A DNA stretch of 64,000 bases from Flavobacterium laiguense (GTDB taxonomy: Bacteria; Bacteroidota; Bacteroidia; Flavobacteriales; Flavobacteriaceae), in NCBI RefSeq assembly GCF_003097655.1, contig NZ_QCZH01000001.1, positions 601,299-665,298 of the forward strand. Direction: 5' to 3'. The position numbers were made by a program, and so were the translations under genes. Below are positions 25,108 through 33,773 of the stretch, one piece after another; within the stretch, counting starts at the first letter, position 1; every line of letters begins with the position of its first letter. The notes beneath the pieces were generated by a model that saw only the letters and a program-made list of their open reading frames with translations, was not told the origin of the DNA and did no database searches.

Positions 25108-27072
25108 TTAAAAATCAAACTCTTCCTTAACAGCCATCGAATCAATAACGGTAGTATCTTGTACTTTAATATTCAATAACGAATGTGCACGACCCGTAAG
25201 GGCAATAGGAGAGGACTGACCAATGGTGTCTTCGGGAACCAAAAGGCCACGTCGAAACATTAGATTTCTAAGGAAAGTTTGTTGTTTGGTTGCATACGCT
25301 TTTTGAAGACCTTCTTGGTCAAATTGCCACATGAATTTTTTCGGTTTTGGGATTATGGCGGCTAGGAACAGACATTCTTGTACGTTCAAATCGGCAGGTT
25401 TTTTCTGGAAATAAAATTCGGCAGCTTCGCCGATTCCATATACGTTTGGACCCCATTCGATAATGTTAAAATAAACCTCCAGCATACGTTGTTTGCTCGT
25501 GATTCGGTTGTTTTCTATGATGTATACCAAAAGAATTTCTTCCAGTTTTCGAGATAAGGTTTTTTCTCGGGTAAGAAACACATTTTTAACCAACTGCATG
25601 CTTATTGTACTAGCGCCACGAGAGAATTTTTTGGTGCGAATGTTTTTAAGAATCGACTGTTTGAAGGCCTCGTTAATAAAACCGCGGTGCGACATGAAAG
25701 AAGGGTCTTCAGAGGTTAAAACACATTTTTGAAGGTAAGGCGATATTTGATCCAAAGTTGTGTAATACGGATTGTTTGTGCCAACAAAAACGGGTCGTTG
25801 TAACACCCCTTTGTCAACAGCTCGATACGTGAACTCGCCATTCATTTTAGTCAAATTGGTATTGCCGTATTTTGTTATTTTTAAATCTTTCTTGTCTATC
25901 GTACTATCAAATATGATTTTATTGGGTTTGTTTTTGTTGAACATAAAATCCAATTTATAATCAAAATCTCCTGTTGCTTCCATACCTTGAAAATGGGTGA
26001 ACAATCCATCGGGAAGGGAAGTGATGAAATCTTGCGCTTTCATTTTTGGGATAGCCACTTTGAGTTTATAAACGGTATCTTTTTCGGTGTTATACGATAG
26101 GTAAGGATGAACTTTTATTTTATTAAATTGAAAAGTAGAACTGCTATCGATAGAAATAAAATCAGAGCCCAATAAGAAACGATAATCAAATCTTGCGTTT
26201 TTGATGATGACATCTTTATTGGCAATTCGTTCATGGTTCATTTTTAAATTCGTAATTGAGGTATAGCCGTCTAGGTGTAATTTGCCTCGACTCATGTCAA
26301 TGTTTTGAACATTGAATCGAATGGAGTCAAAACTGGCTTTTAGATTGTAACGTTCGTCAAAATAAGGGACTTTGATGGCGCCAGTGTCAATATTAAAAAA
26401 TCGGATGTCTCCCTTTTTATTTCTTGGGTCTGCCATTCCGTTGATTCTCCATCTTTGGGTAAAAGTATTGGTTTGTACATCAATGGATGATTCTAATTTG
26501 GTTTGAAATAAAGTTAGTTTTTTGATGTCAATAGTTGCCTTTTTTCCATTGTCGTCTAGTTTGAAAACTAAATTTTCAAGAGACATATCGGTTGGAACCA
26601 AATTGAGTACTTTGGAGATAATGCGATAGGCAAATTCGGCATAATCTCTTTTTTTGTTCGGTTTTTTTGGTTCATTTTTGTCTTTTTTCAAGAAAGCACC
26701 AAAGTTTTTGATCTTTCCTTTTTTAGTAAATTGAACATAACCATTTTTTATTTCAAGAGTGCCAAGTTGAACATCGCCAATTAGCAATTTCCATAAATTG
26801 ACCGTTGTTTTTATTTTTTGAATTTTAAAAATAGTGTCTAGGTTTTTTGGCGCTAAAGTTATTTCGTCCAATTCTATTCCTGAAACACCATCAAAAGAAG
26901 CTTTTTTTACGGCAAAATCACTGTTGTATTCCAGTTTCATAGTAGTTGAAACTTTATCGATGGCCTGGTCCAAAAGTTCATCTCTAAATACAAGAAAGCC
27001 AATTAGGAGTACAGCAATAACTATCGCAAGTATTTTGGAAGTTAAGACGATCTTTTGTTTGTTAGTTCTCAT
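25108..27072 (-). CDS. Monofunctional peptidoglycan transglycosylase (GT51) with long N-terminal domain
   Basis: A 654-residue inner-membrane protein. One N-terminal helix (ILAIVIAVLLIGFLVF), then about 370 residues of strand-rich sequence reminiscent of AsmA-like envelope proteins, then a GT51 domain with its catalytic Glu in TSEDPSFMSHRG, the GASTISMQLVKN motif, the second Glu in RKLEEILLVYIIE and YFNIIEWGPNVYGI. GT51 polymerises lipid II into glycan strands. There is no penicillin-binding transpeptidase domain after it. It is the third gene of an operon with radA and the esterase-like gene. Confidence 0.9.
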   Translation of the reverse strand: MRTNKQKIVLTSKILAIVIAVLLIGFLVFRDELLDQAIDKVSTTMKLEYNSDFAVKKASFDGVSGIELDEITLAPKNLDTIFKIQKIKTTVNLWKLLIGDVQLGTLEIKNGYVQFTKKGKIKNFGAFLKKDKNEPKKPNKKRDYAEFAYRIISKVLNLVPTDMSLENLVFKLDDNGKKATIDIKKLTLFQTKLESSIDVQTNTFTQRWRINGMADPRNKKGDIRFFNIDTGAIKVPYFDERYNLKASFDSIRFNVQNIDMSRGKLHLDGYTSITNLKMNHERIANKDVIIKNARFDYRFLLGSDFISIDSSSTFQFNKIKVHPYLSYNTEKDTVYKLKVAIPKMKAQDFITSLPDGLFTHFQGMEATGDFDYKLDFMFNKNKPNKIIFDSTIDKKDLKITKYGNTNLTKMNGEFTYRAVDKGVLQRPVFVGTNNPYYTTLDQISPYLQKCVLTSEDPSFMSHRGFINEAFKQSILKNIRTKKFSRGASTISMQLVKNVFLTREKTLSRKLEEILLVYIIENNRITSKQRMLEVYFNIIEWGPNVYGIGEAAEFYFQKKPADLNVQECLFLAAIIPKPKKFMWQFDQEGLQKAYATKQQTFLRNLMFRRGLLVPEDTIGQSSPIALTGRAHSLLNIKVQDTTVIDSMAVKEEFDF

Positions 27073-27107
27073 GTTATAAAAGGAAATGTATTCTTTTTTA
27101 ATAGTGT

Positions 27108-28469
27108 TTATCCGAACAGCTGACTCGCCACATCTTCAATTTTGGCAACCAATTGAATTTTTATTCCTGTATTTTTTAAAGTAATCTTATTGTATTTGGA
27201 TACAAAAATAGTAGAAAATCCTAATTTTTCGGCTTCTTGAATTCTTTGATCTACACGGTTCACAGGGCGAATTTCTCCCGAAAGACCAACTTCGCCTGCA
27301 AAACAAAAGTCTTTGTTGACTGGAATGTCTTCGTTGGATGATAAAATCGCGGCTACTACTGCCAAATCAATGGCGGGGTCATCTACAGAGATTCCCCCAG
27401 TCACATTTAGGAAAACGTCTTTGGCCCCCAATCGGAAACCAGCCCTTTTTTCTAAAACGGCCAAAATCATATTCAGTCTTTTGGCGTTGTAGCCCGTGGT
27501 GCTTCGTTGTGGAGTTCCGTAAACCGCGGTACTCACAAGCGATTGTATCTCGATCATCAAAGGTCTCATTCCCTCGAGTGTAGTGGCAATGGCTGTTCCC
27601 GATAATTCTTCGTCTTTGTGTGAAATTAAGATCTCGGAAGGATTGGATACTTCTCGCAATCCGCTCCCAAGCATTTCGTAGATTCCGATTTCGGCAGTAG
27701 AGCCAAAACGATTTTTTAAGGAACGTAAAATGCGATAGACATGATTTCGATCACCTTCAAATTGAAGTACCGTATCGACCATGTGTTCCAATATTTTTGG
27801 ACCAGCAATCGTTCCGTCTTTAGTAATATGACCAATTAAAATAACTGGGATATTGGTTTCTTTGGCAAATTTGATCAGTTCTGCTGTGGTTTCCCGTATT
27901 TGGGAAATACTCCCAGCAGTTGATTCAATATAATCGGTATGTAAAGTCTGAATCGAATCGATTATGACTATTTCGGGTTGTATGGCTTCAATCTGTTTGA
28001 AGATATTCTGCGTTTTGGTTTCGGTAAGAATATAGCAATTGTCTCCGTTGGGAGTAATACGTTCGGCACGCATCTTGATTTGCTTCTGGCTTTCTTCTCC
28101 GGAAACGTATAAAGTTTTGTATGGTAATTTTAAAGATATTTGAAGCAAAAGAGTACTTTTTCCAATACCGGGTTCGCCTCCCAAAAGGATTAAAGAACCA
28201 GGAACGATTCCACCACCCAATACTCTGTTGAGCTCGTTGTCGGTAGTGTTGAGTCTTATTTCTTCCGCACTGTCAATTTCGTTTATTCGTAACGGTTTTG
28301 GGGCTTTACCAGTGGTTGATGATTCGCTTTTCCAAGCCACCTTTTCTTGCTTTTGTATGATTTCCTCAGCAATAGTATTCCACTCTTTACAGGAATTACA
28401 CTGTCCTTGCCATTTGGCATATTGTGCGCCACAATTCTGGCAAAAAAAAGTTGTCTTTACTTTGGCCAT
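27108..28469 (-). CDS. radA: DNA repair protein RadA
   Basis: RadA (Sms) is a RecA-like helicase that drives branch migration during recombination. The 453-residue protein has the N-terminal zinc finger (CQNCGAQ...CNSC), a Walker A motif in GGEPGIGKSTLL, Walker B in EIVIIDSIQT, the RadA-specific KNRFG, and a Lon-protease-like C-terminal domain (VTGGISVDDPAIDLAVVAAIL). All parts are complete. It begins two bases after the stop of the esterase-like gene, and the GT51 gene follows at 35 bases. Confidence 0.97.
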   Translation of the reverse strand: MAKVKTTFFCQNCGAQYAKWQGQCNSCKEWNTIAEEIIQKQEKVAWKSESSTTGKAPKPLRINEIDSAEEIRLNTTDNELNRVLGGGIVPGSLILLGGEPGIGKSTLLLQISLKLPYKTLYVSGEESQKQIKMRAERITPNGDNCYILTETKTQNIFKQIEAIQPEIVIIDSIQTLHTDYIESTAGSISQIRETTAELIKFAKETNIPVILIGHITKDGTIAGPKILEHMVDTVLQFEGDRNHVYRILRSLKNRFGSTAEIGIYEMLGSGLREVSNPSEILISHKDEELSGTAIATTLEGMRPLMIEIQSLVSTAVYGTPQRSTTGYNAKRLNMILAVLEKRAGFRLGAKDVFLNVTGGISVDDPAIDLAVVAAILSSNEDIPVNKDFCFAGEVGLSGEIRPVNRVDQRIQEAEKLGFSTIFVSKYNKITLKNTGIKIQLVAKIEDVASQLFG

Positions 28470-28471
28470 TA

Positions 28472-29719
28472 TTATTGTTTTTTTTCTTCGGTAACTGGAA
28501 TGTCAGTTGCAGGAGTTTCTTGTTTTGGTTCTGCTTCTTGACCTACTTTTCCTTTTATTTTTGGTTTCTTTGCAAAGGTCTTTTTCAACTCTTCGGCTTT
28601 GGCAAACATCATGTCTTTAGTAAGATCTGCTATTTCTTCTTTGTTAAATCCTGACATATAGTAGCGAACTGCCCTAGGGTTGTCGCCCTTTTGCTCAAAC
28701 ATAGTTGCCAATTCATAGTCTCCCAACATACTTTTTGGGTAATTTTTATCGGCAATAATGGCTAATGCGTCTAGTTCGTTGAAATCTTTGTTTTGTAAAA
28801 TGGCCGCTTCAATAGCTTTAATATCATTGATTCGAACTGGGCTTTTTATACCAAAAGAATTTTCAATGATGTCATATTTTTTTTTCAAATAGTCGACATA
28901 ACCTTCTTTTAAGGTGACTATTTTGGTGTCATACTCGATGGTGGAAATAGGTTGTGCTGCTGCAAATATTTGATATAAAGCACTTGGTATAGAATGTAAG
29001 ACCAAAGAGAAATGAGAAGCATCCTTGAAACTTTCAAATTTATAATTCAAATCAGGATTTTTGATTTCTTTGGTTTTATGGTCTAGCTGTTGAATTCTTT
29101 CTTGCATGTTTTTTACATCTCCGTCTGCTGTAGATAGATAGTAAAAAATGGGTTGTTTGAGAGTCGATAGAATCTCTGGAATTTGTTCCTCCATTCCCAA
29201 AGGTAATTCTGGGCTTAGTGAAATATAGGCATTAAACAAAGGCTTGTCATTATATAAAAAGTAATTTAAAAAAGCTGCGGTGGTATCGTGTCCTGCAATG
29301 ATCCTAAAATCGGTAGTTCTGTAATCGTGTTGTAAATAGGGAACAAGTTCGAGGGCTATAAAGTCATAAAAGGCAACGCTTTTTCCTTCAGGCATGGCAG
29401 TGGTTTCGTTAATACTTCCGCAATCGGATACTCTTTCATTTTTTTTATTTTGGCTGATGGCCACAATTATTACTTCGGGAAGATCGTCCCAATAAGCACC
29501 ATAAGCTAACGTTCCCAGAAATGGATTTAATAAATAATCTCCGTCCAATAAAATTAATAGAGGATATTTTTTAGTGGGGTTTTTTTCGTAGGAAGCGGGT
29601 AGCGATATAACCAGTTCTCTTTTTTCGTTTAGTTTATCCGAATTGAAATTTTCGATTTTAATTTGAGAAAAGGAAGAAATTGTAATAAGACTCAGTAATG
29701 CTGTCAGGAGATGTTTCAT
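28472..29719 (-). CDS. Esterase-fold protein lacking the catalytic serine, with C-terminal TPR region
   Basis: A 415-residue exported protein (signal peptide MKHLLTALLSLITISSFSQ) with the alpha/beta-hydrolase pattern of the esterase D family: YPLLILLDGDYLL, PEVIIVAISQ, and the elbow AGHDTTAAF. Active relatives have G-H-S-x-G at the elbow; here Asp 145 replaces Ser and Thr replaces the final Gly, so ordinary hydrolase activity is unlikely. A helical region after residue 330 (YELATMFEQKGDNPRAVRYY) looks like TPR, and the tail is Lys/Glu/Pro-rich. It is the first gene of the operon with radA and GT51. Confidence 0.85.
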   Translation of the reverse strand: MKHLLTALLSLITISSFSQIKIENFNSDKLNEKRELVISLPASYEKNPTKKYPLLILLDGDYLLNPFLGTLAYGAYWDDLPEVIIVAISQNKKNERVSDCGSINETTAMPEGKSVAFYDFIALELVPYLQHDYRTTDFRIIAGHDTTAAFLNYFLYNDKPLFNAYISLSPELPLGMEEQIPEILSTLKQPIFYYLSTADGDVKNMQERIQQLDHKTKEIKNPDLNYKFESFKDASHFSLVLHSIPSALYQIFAAAQPISTIEYDTKIVTLKEGYVDYLKKKYDIIENSFGIKSPVRINDIKAIEAAILQNKDFNELDALAIIADKNYPKSMLGDYELATMFEQKGDNPRAVRYYMSGFNKEEIADLTKDMMFAKAEELKKTFAKKPKIKGKVGQEAEPKQETPATDIPVTEEKKQ

Positions 29720-29819
29720 AAGTTTTGGGGCTAAAATTTATTAAAAAAAAGGCTAAGCAATATAGTCAATTTTTCTATCGATTGGTGTTCCTGAATATTT
29801 CGAGTGAGATTTTAAATGG

Positions 29820-29899
29820 CACGAATTCACTAATTTAATTTTTTTGTTTTTGAGTTTAATTCAAAAAAGCAATCAAAATTTTAAATTCGTGAATTCGTG
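29820..29899. repeat. Inverted repeat of CACGAATTCAC type
   Basis: CACGAATTCACTAATTTA (29820-29837) pairs with TAAATTCGTGAATTCGTG (29882-29899) with a single mismatch. It lies between panD and the esterase-like gene (both on the minus strand) and may end the panCD transcript, but lacks a T-tract typical of a simple terminator. Confidence 0.65.
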
Positions 29900-29963
29900 A
29901 CGGAACTAACAGCTGCGTTTACCTAGTTATTAGAGAGTCGCTAGTTATATTGTTTCTGGTTTT

Positions 29964-30314
29964 TTAAGTCAGAGAATTGTCATTTTCATTAGGGAAAACA
30001 ATCCAAGGCTTGAATGTTTTTGCTTCTTCAAATTCAAGAGAAGCATAAGATATTATGATAATGATATCGTCTTTTTGAACTTTACGGGCTGCAGGGCCGT
30101 TTAAAGTGATGATCCCAGAGTTTTTTTCTCCTACAATGGCGTAGGTATCAAAACGTTCTCCGTTATTAATGTTTACAATAGAAACTTTTTCTCCTTCAAT
30201 AATATTGGAAGCTTCCAACAATGCTTCATCGATAGTAATGCTCCCGATGTAATTTAAATCGGCTCCAGTAACTTTTACACGATGTATTTTTGATTTTACT
30301 ACTTGAATATGCAT
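29964..30314 (-). CDS. panD: Aspartate 1-decarboxylase
   Basis: PanD makes beta-alanine from aspartate for pantothenate synthesis. It is made as a proenzyme that cuts itself between Gly and Ser to form a pyruvoyl cofactor; the site is visible in NYIGSITIDE. Other family marks are VNINNGERFDTYAI and the GxITLNGPAARK region. Length 116 residues is normal. The gene follows panC after seven bases, so the two steps (beta-alanine formation and its joining to pantoate) are co-expressed. Confidence 0.97.
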   Translation of the reverse strand: MHIQVVKSKIHRVKVTGADLNYIGSITIDEALLEASNIIEGEKVSIVNINNGERFDTYAIVGEKNSGIITLNGPAARKVQKDDIIIIISYASLEFEEAKTFKPWIVFPNENDNSLT

Positions 30315-30321
30315 GGCAATT

Positions 30322-31170
30322 TTAATTTAATGAAATGGTATCGATTAATCGAATGTTGTTGACGAAAACCGCAATAAATGCACGGTATTTTTTGTTTTTA
30401 TTTTTTTTAAGACATGTTGAAAGTGTCGTTTCATCTGCAATTTCAAAGTATTCTAGGGTAAAAGAATCGCTTCTTTCAAACTCTTTTTTAACCCACTCTG
30501 TTACCTTTGCGGCACTTTCACTATTGAATTTTGTTTTGGCTGCTTCTAATGTTTTATAAATGATAGCAGCTTCTTCTCGCTCTTGCAAAGTTAAGCGTTC
30601 ATTTCTAGAACTCATAGCAAGATGGTTGGTTTCTCTATAAATAGGACAACCAATAATGTTTACGTTCAGATTATTCTTTTCTGTCATTTTTTTGACAATC
30701 TGTAACTGCTGAAAATCTTTCTCTCCAAAATAAGCATTTGTTGGATTTACAATCTCAAATAAGCGTTTTACAATGGTACCAACACCATCAAAATGGCCTG
30801 GTCTAAATTTTCCCTCCATTTTATTTTCCAGCCCATCGAAATCAAATGATTGAGATAAGGTTTTTCCCTCATAGATATCATCCACAGAGGGGGCGTAAAT
30901 TATAATATTTGAATTTACATTCGAAATTTTACTTACATCTTCCTCTAAGTTTCGAGGGTATTTTGCTAAGTCTTCAGGATTGTTAAATTGTGTGGGATTC
31001 ACAAAGATACTCACGACAGTTCTATCGTTTTCTGTAGTAGATTGGCGCATTAAGGACTGATGGCCTTCATGCAAAGCTCCCATTGTAGGAACAAAACCTA
31101 TAGTAGAATTTGTAGTCTTAATTGAAGATAAATAGTCCATTAAAGCTACTTTTTCATAGAAAACAGGCAT
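30322..31170 (-). CDS. panC: Pantoate--beta-alanine ligase
   Basis: PanC joins pantoate and beta-alanine with ATP to give pantothenate. The protein shows the nucleotidyltransferase motif VPTMGALHEGHQSL, then SIFVNPTQFN, FGEKDFQQLQIV and AMSSRNERL. The start at 31170 gives 282 residues, matching the E. coli length. A longer frame starts at 31200, but that ATG lies inside a TATGTTTG promoter box (31194-31201). Divergent from the GT5-like gene with back-to-back promoters. Confidence 0.95.
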   Translation of the reverse strand: MPVFYEKVALMDYLSSIKTTNSTIGFVPTMGALHEGHQSLMRQSTTENDRTVVSIFVNPTQFNNPEDLAKYPRNLEEDVSKISNVNSNIIIYAPSVDDIYEGKTLSQSFDFDGLENKMEGKFRPGHFDGVGTIVKRLFEIVNPTNAYFGEKDFQQLQIVKKMTEKNNLNVNIIGCPIYRETNHLAMSSRNERLTLQEREEAAIIYKTLEAAKTKFNSESAAKVTEWVKKEFERSDSFTLEYFEIADETTLSTCLKKNKNKKYRAFIAVFVNNIRLIDTISLN

Positions 31171-31193
31171 GGCAGTTTTGTTTAAATTAGGTG

Positions 31194-31240
31194 CAAACAT
31201 AATATTTTAGTCCATAACTGCATAAAATTTTGTAATTTTG
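31194..31240. promoter_or_regulatory. Back-to-back promoter boxes between panC and the GT5-like gene
   Basis: On the minus strand TATGTTTG (31201-31194) fits TAnnTTTG and would start panC transcription just upstream of codon 31170. On the plus strand TAATTTTG (31233-31240) does the same for the gene at 31279. The -33 boxes are weak. The two -7 boxes are about 30 bases apart. Confidence 0.55.
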
Positions 31241-31278
31241 CGTGGTTTTTATTGCCAATTAATTAATCAATTTATACT

Positions 31279-32085
31279 ATGAAAGATAAGAGGATATTAT
31301 ACGTATCATCTGAAGTTGTACCTTATCTCGCTGAAAATGAGGTTTCATTAATGTCTTATGACGTACCAAAAATGATTAATGATCAAGGAGGGCAAATTCG
31401 AATATTTATGCCAAGATATGGAAATATTAACGAAAGAAGACACCAATTACATGAAGTAATTCGTCTTTCGGGGATGAATTTGGTCGTGAATGATTTAGAT
31501 ATGCCACTAATTATTAAAGTAGCTTCAATTCCTAAAGAAAGAATACAGGTTTATTTTATCGACAACGATGAGTATTTTAAAAGGAAAGCGACTTTTGCGG
31601 ATGAGGATGGGGTAATGTACCCAGATAATGACGAGCGCGCCATATTCTTTGCAAAAGGAGTGGTCGAAACCGTGAAAAAACTAAATTGGGTTCCTGATAT
31701 TATACACGTTCATGGTTGGATGGCTGCTATGTTGCCCGTTTATATGAAGCATTTTTATAAAAACGAAGCATTGTTTTCGGATACTAAAATAGTTACATCA
31801 GTGTATGCGCAGTCTTTTGACGGTACTTTGGATATTGGAATGATCAATAAAGTGAAATTTGACGGAATTCCTGCCGATGCTATTGCTGACTTGGAAACTC
31901 CTGATTATGAAAACATTATAAAAACTACTGTTTTAAATTCAGATGCGGTTATTATTGCTTCGGATGGGGTATCGCCAAGTTTAACAAAATTTATAGAATC
32001 TTCCGGAAAACCTTTTTTACCTTTGGTTTCCAAAGATAATTTCGCTGTAGCATACACGGAATTCTATAAAAACATGCTCCTATAA
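31279..32085 (+). CDS. Glycogen/starch synthase N-domain-like protein, probably not a synthase
   Basis: A 268-residue protein related to the N-terminal half of GT5 glycogen synthase: RILYVSSEVVPYLAENEVS, QIRIFMPRYG, VYFIDNDEYF and PDIIHVHGWMAAMLPVYMK. Two things are missing. True synthases have Lys-Thr-Gly-Gly near residue 15-20 for ADP-glucose binding, and here the place reads AENE; and the whole C-terminal Rossmann domain is absent. It therefore looks like a retained non-catalytic relative, often annotated as glycogen synthase. It heads an operon with DUF4270 and glmS (gaps of 21 and 8 bases). Confidence 0.85.
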   Translation: MKDKRILYVSSEVVPYLAENEVSLMSYDVPKMINDQGGQIRIFMPRYGNINERRHQLHEVIRLSGMNLVVNDLDMPLIIKVASIPKERIQVYFIDNDEYFKRKATFADEDGVMYPDNDERAIFFAKGVVETVKKLNWVPDIIHVHGWMAAMLPVYMKHFYKNEALFSDTKIVTSVYAQSFDGTLDIGMINKVKFDGIPADAIADLETPDYENIIKTTVLNSDAVIIASDGVSPSLTKFIESSGKPFLPLVSKDNFAVAYTEFYKNMLL

Positions 32086-32106
32086 ATCAAACTTTTACGA
32101 AGAAAC

Positions 32107-33765
32107 ATGCTCAAAAATTCATTTTTTAAAACAATTCCATTTCTTTTATTTACTGTTCTTTTTAATTCATGTGATAAAGAATATAATGTAATAGGTGCAG
32201 ACCTGATAGGAGATAGTTCTTTTGACCTTGCAAAATCCGAATCTGCAGTTGTTGCTTACAATCAAAAAATAGATATAATCCAATCGGATAATCTTGCGAT
32301 AAACGCTTTGGGTTCTTATCATAATCCTTCGTTTGGAGCTACAACCGCAAATTTTGTGACGCAATTGAATTTAGCAGCTGTAAATCCTACTATAGACGCA
32401 ACGGCCAAAATTAAAAGTGTTGTTTTGACAATCCCTTATTTTTACGATAAAGCGCAGACAGTTAATAATTCCGATGGAAGTCATGTCTATGTTCTGGACT
32501 CTATATATGGAGATGTAAAAACTAAAATGAAATTAAGTATTTATAGATCGGGTTATTTTATGAGGGATCTGGATCCAGCTGAACAATTTCTTAAACCTCA
32601 AAAGTATTACACCGATCAAAATGCCGATTTTGATCAAGTGAAAATCGGGACTTCTACAGGAACTCCTTTAAACAATGATCCTAATAAAGCCCAAAATACA
32701 GAGTTCTTTTTTGATCCTGCTGAGTATTCGGTAGAGACCACAAGTGCAAGTGGAGTAAAAACCACTACTTTGAAACCGCCAGCGATGCATCTAAATTTAG
32801 AGAATAAATATTTTCAAGACAATATATTGAATGCACCTGCTGGATCTTTGTCTTCCAATGTTGCTTTCAAAGAGCATTTTAGAGGATTGTATTTTAATGT
32901 GGAGAATTCCGGAAGCAATCCTGGAGTTCTTAACATGATCGATTTTAAAAAGGGCAATATTACTATAACTTACGAAGAGACTGTGGTTACAAACGGAGTG
33001 AGTACACAAGTCGAAAAGACCTTAGTGTTGAATATGACCGGAAGTTCCGCAGATCCAATAAGAACCGCTAGCTTTTTGACTCAAAGCAATACCAATGCTG
33101 ATTATGTCAATGCCACTAATCCTGATAATGTTAATAAGACGGAAGGTGATGCTAATTTATATCTAAAAGGCGGCGAAGGTTCAATGGCTATTTTAAGTTT
33201 GTTTAATGGTCCAGATATTCTTGGAGCGGATGGTGTTACTCAAGTTCCTAATGGGGTGCCTGATGAGCTTGATGTAATGAGAGCTAATAAATACTTAATA
33301 AATGAAGCCAATTTGGTTTTTCATGTTAATTCGGAGCAAATGAAAACCAGTCCGATGCCTCAAAGAATTTATTTATATGATTTTACAAATAGTCAGCCTA
33401 TATTAGATTATGGGGATGGCAGTACGAGTTTGAATACCAAATATTCAAAATATGTTTATGGCGGAATTTTAGCTAAAGCCACGGTGAAAAATGGTGGAGG
33501 GTATTATTATAAATTTAGAATTACAAACCATGTTAGGAATTTGATAAAAAATACAGATTCAAAAAATGTTAAACTGGGTGTTGTAGTTACAGAGGATATT
33601 AATACTTATGTTTTTAGTGATTTGAAAACGCCAAATGCTTTTCTTGAGAAAGCTCCAAAGGCTTCTGTGATGAATCCGCTGGGGGTTATTGTTTATGGTA
33701 CTGGTTCGACTGTTCCAGACGCTAAAAAATTGAAAATGGAAATTTATTATACAAAACCTAATTAA
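32107..33765 (+). CDS. DUF4270 lipoprotein
   Basis: A 552-residue lipoprotein (lipobox LFNSC, Cys 22) of the DUF4270 family of Bacteroidota. Typical family parts seen: IGADLIGDSSF after the Cys, NALGSYHNPSFGATTANFVTQ, SVVLTIPYFYD, HFRGLYFNVENSG and the C-terminal LGVVVTEDIN. It is strand-rich and probably sits in the outer membrane. The function is unknown. The constant position before glmS suggests an envelope role, but that is inference. Confidence 0.9.
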   Translation: MLKNSFFKTIPFLLFTVLFNSCDKEYNVIGADLIGDSSFDLAKSESAVVAYNQKIDIIQSDNLAINALGSYHNPSFGATTANFVTQLNLAAVNPTIDATAKIKSVVLTIPYFYDKAQTVNNSDGSHVYVLDSIYGDVKTKMKLSIYRSGYFMRDLDPAEQFLKPQKYYTDQNADFDQVKIGTSTGTPLNNDPNKAQNTEFFFDPAEYSVETTSASGVKTTTLKPPAMHLNLENKYFQDNILNAPAGSLSSNVAFKEHFRGLYFNVENSGSNPGVLNMIDFKKGNITITYEETVVTNGVSTQVEKTLVLNMTGSSADPIRTASFLTQSNTNADYVNATNPDNVNKTEGDANLYLKGGEGSMAILSLFNGPDILGADGVTQVPNGVPDELDVMRANKYLINEANLVFHVNSEQMKTSPMPQRIYLYDFTNSQPILDYGDGSTSLNTKYSKYVYGGILAKATVKNGGGYYYKFRITNHVRNLIKNTDSKNVKLGVVVTEDINTYVFSDLKTPNAFLEKAPKASVMNPLGVIVYGTGSTVPDAKKLKMEIYYTKPN

Positions 33766-33773
33766 GAGAGAGT

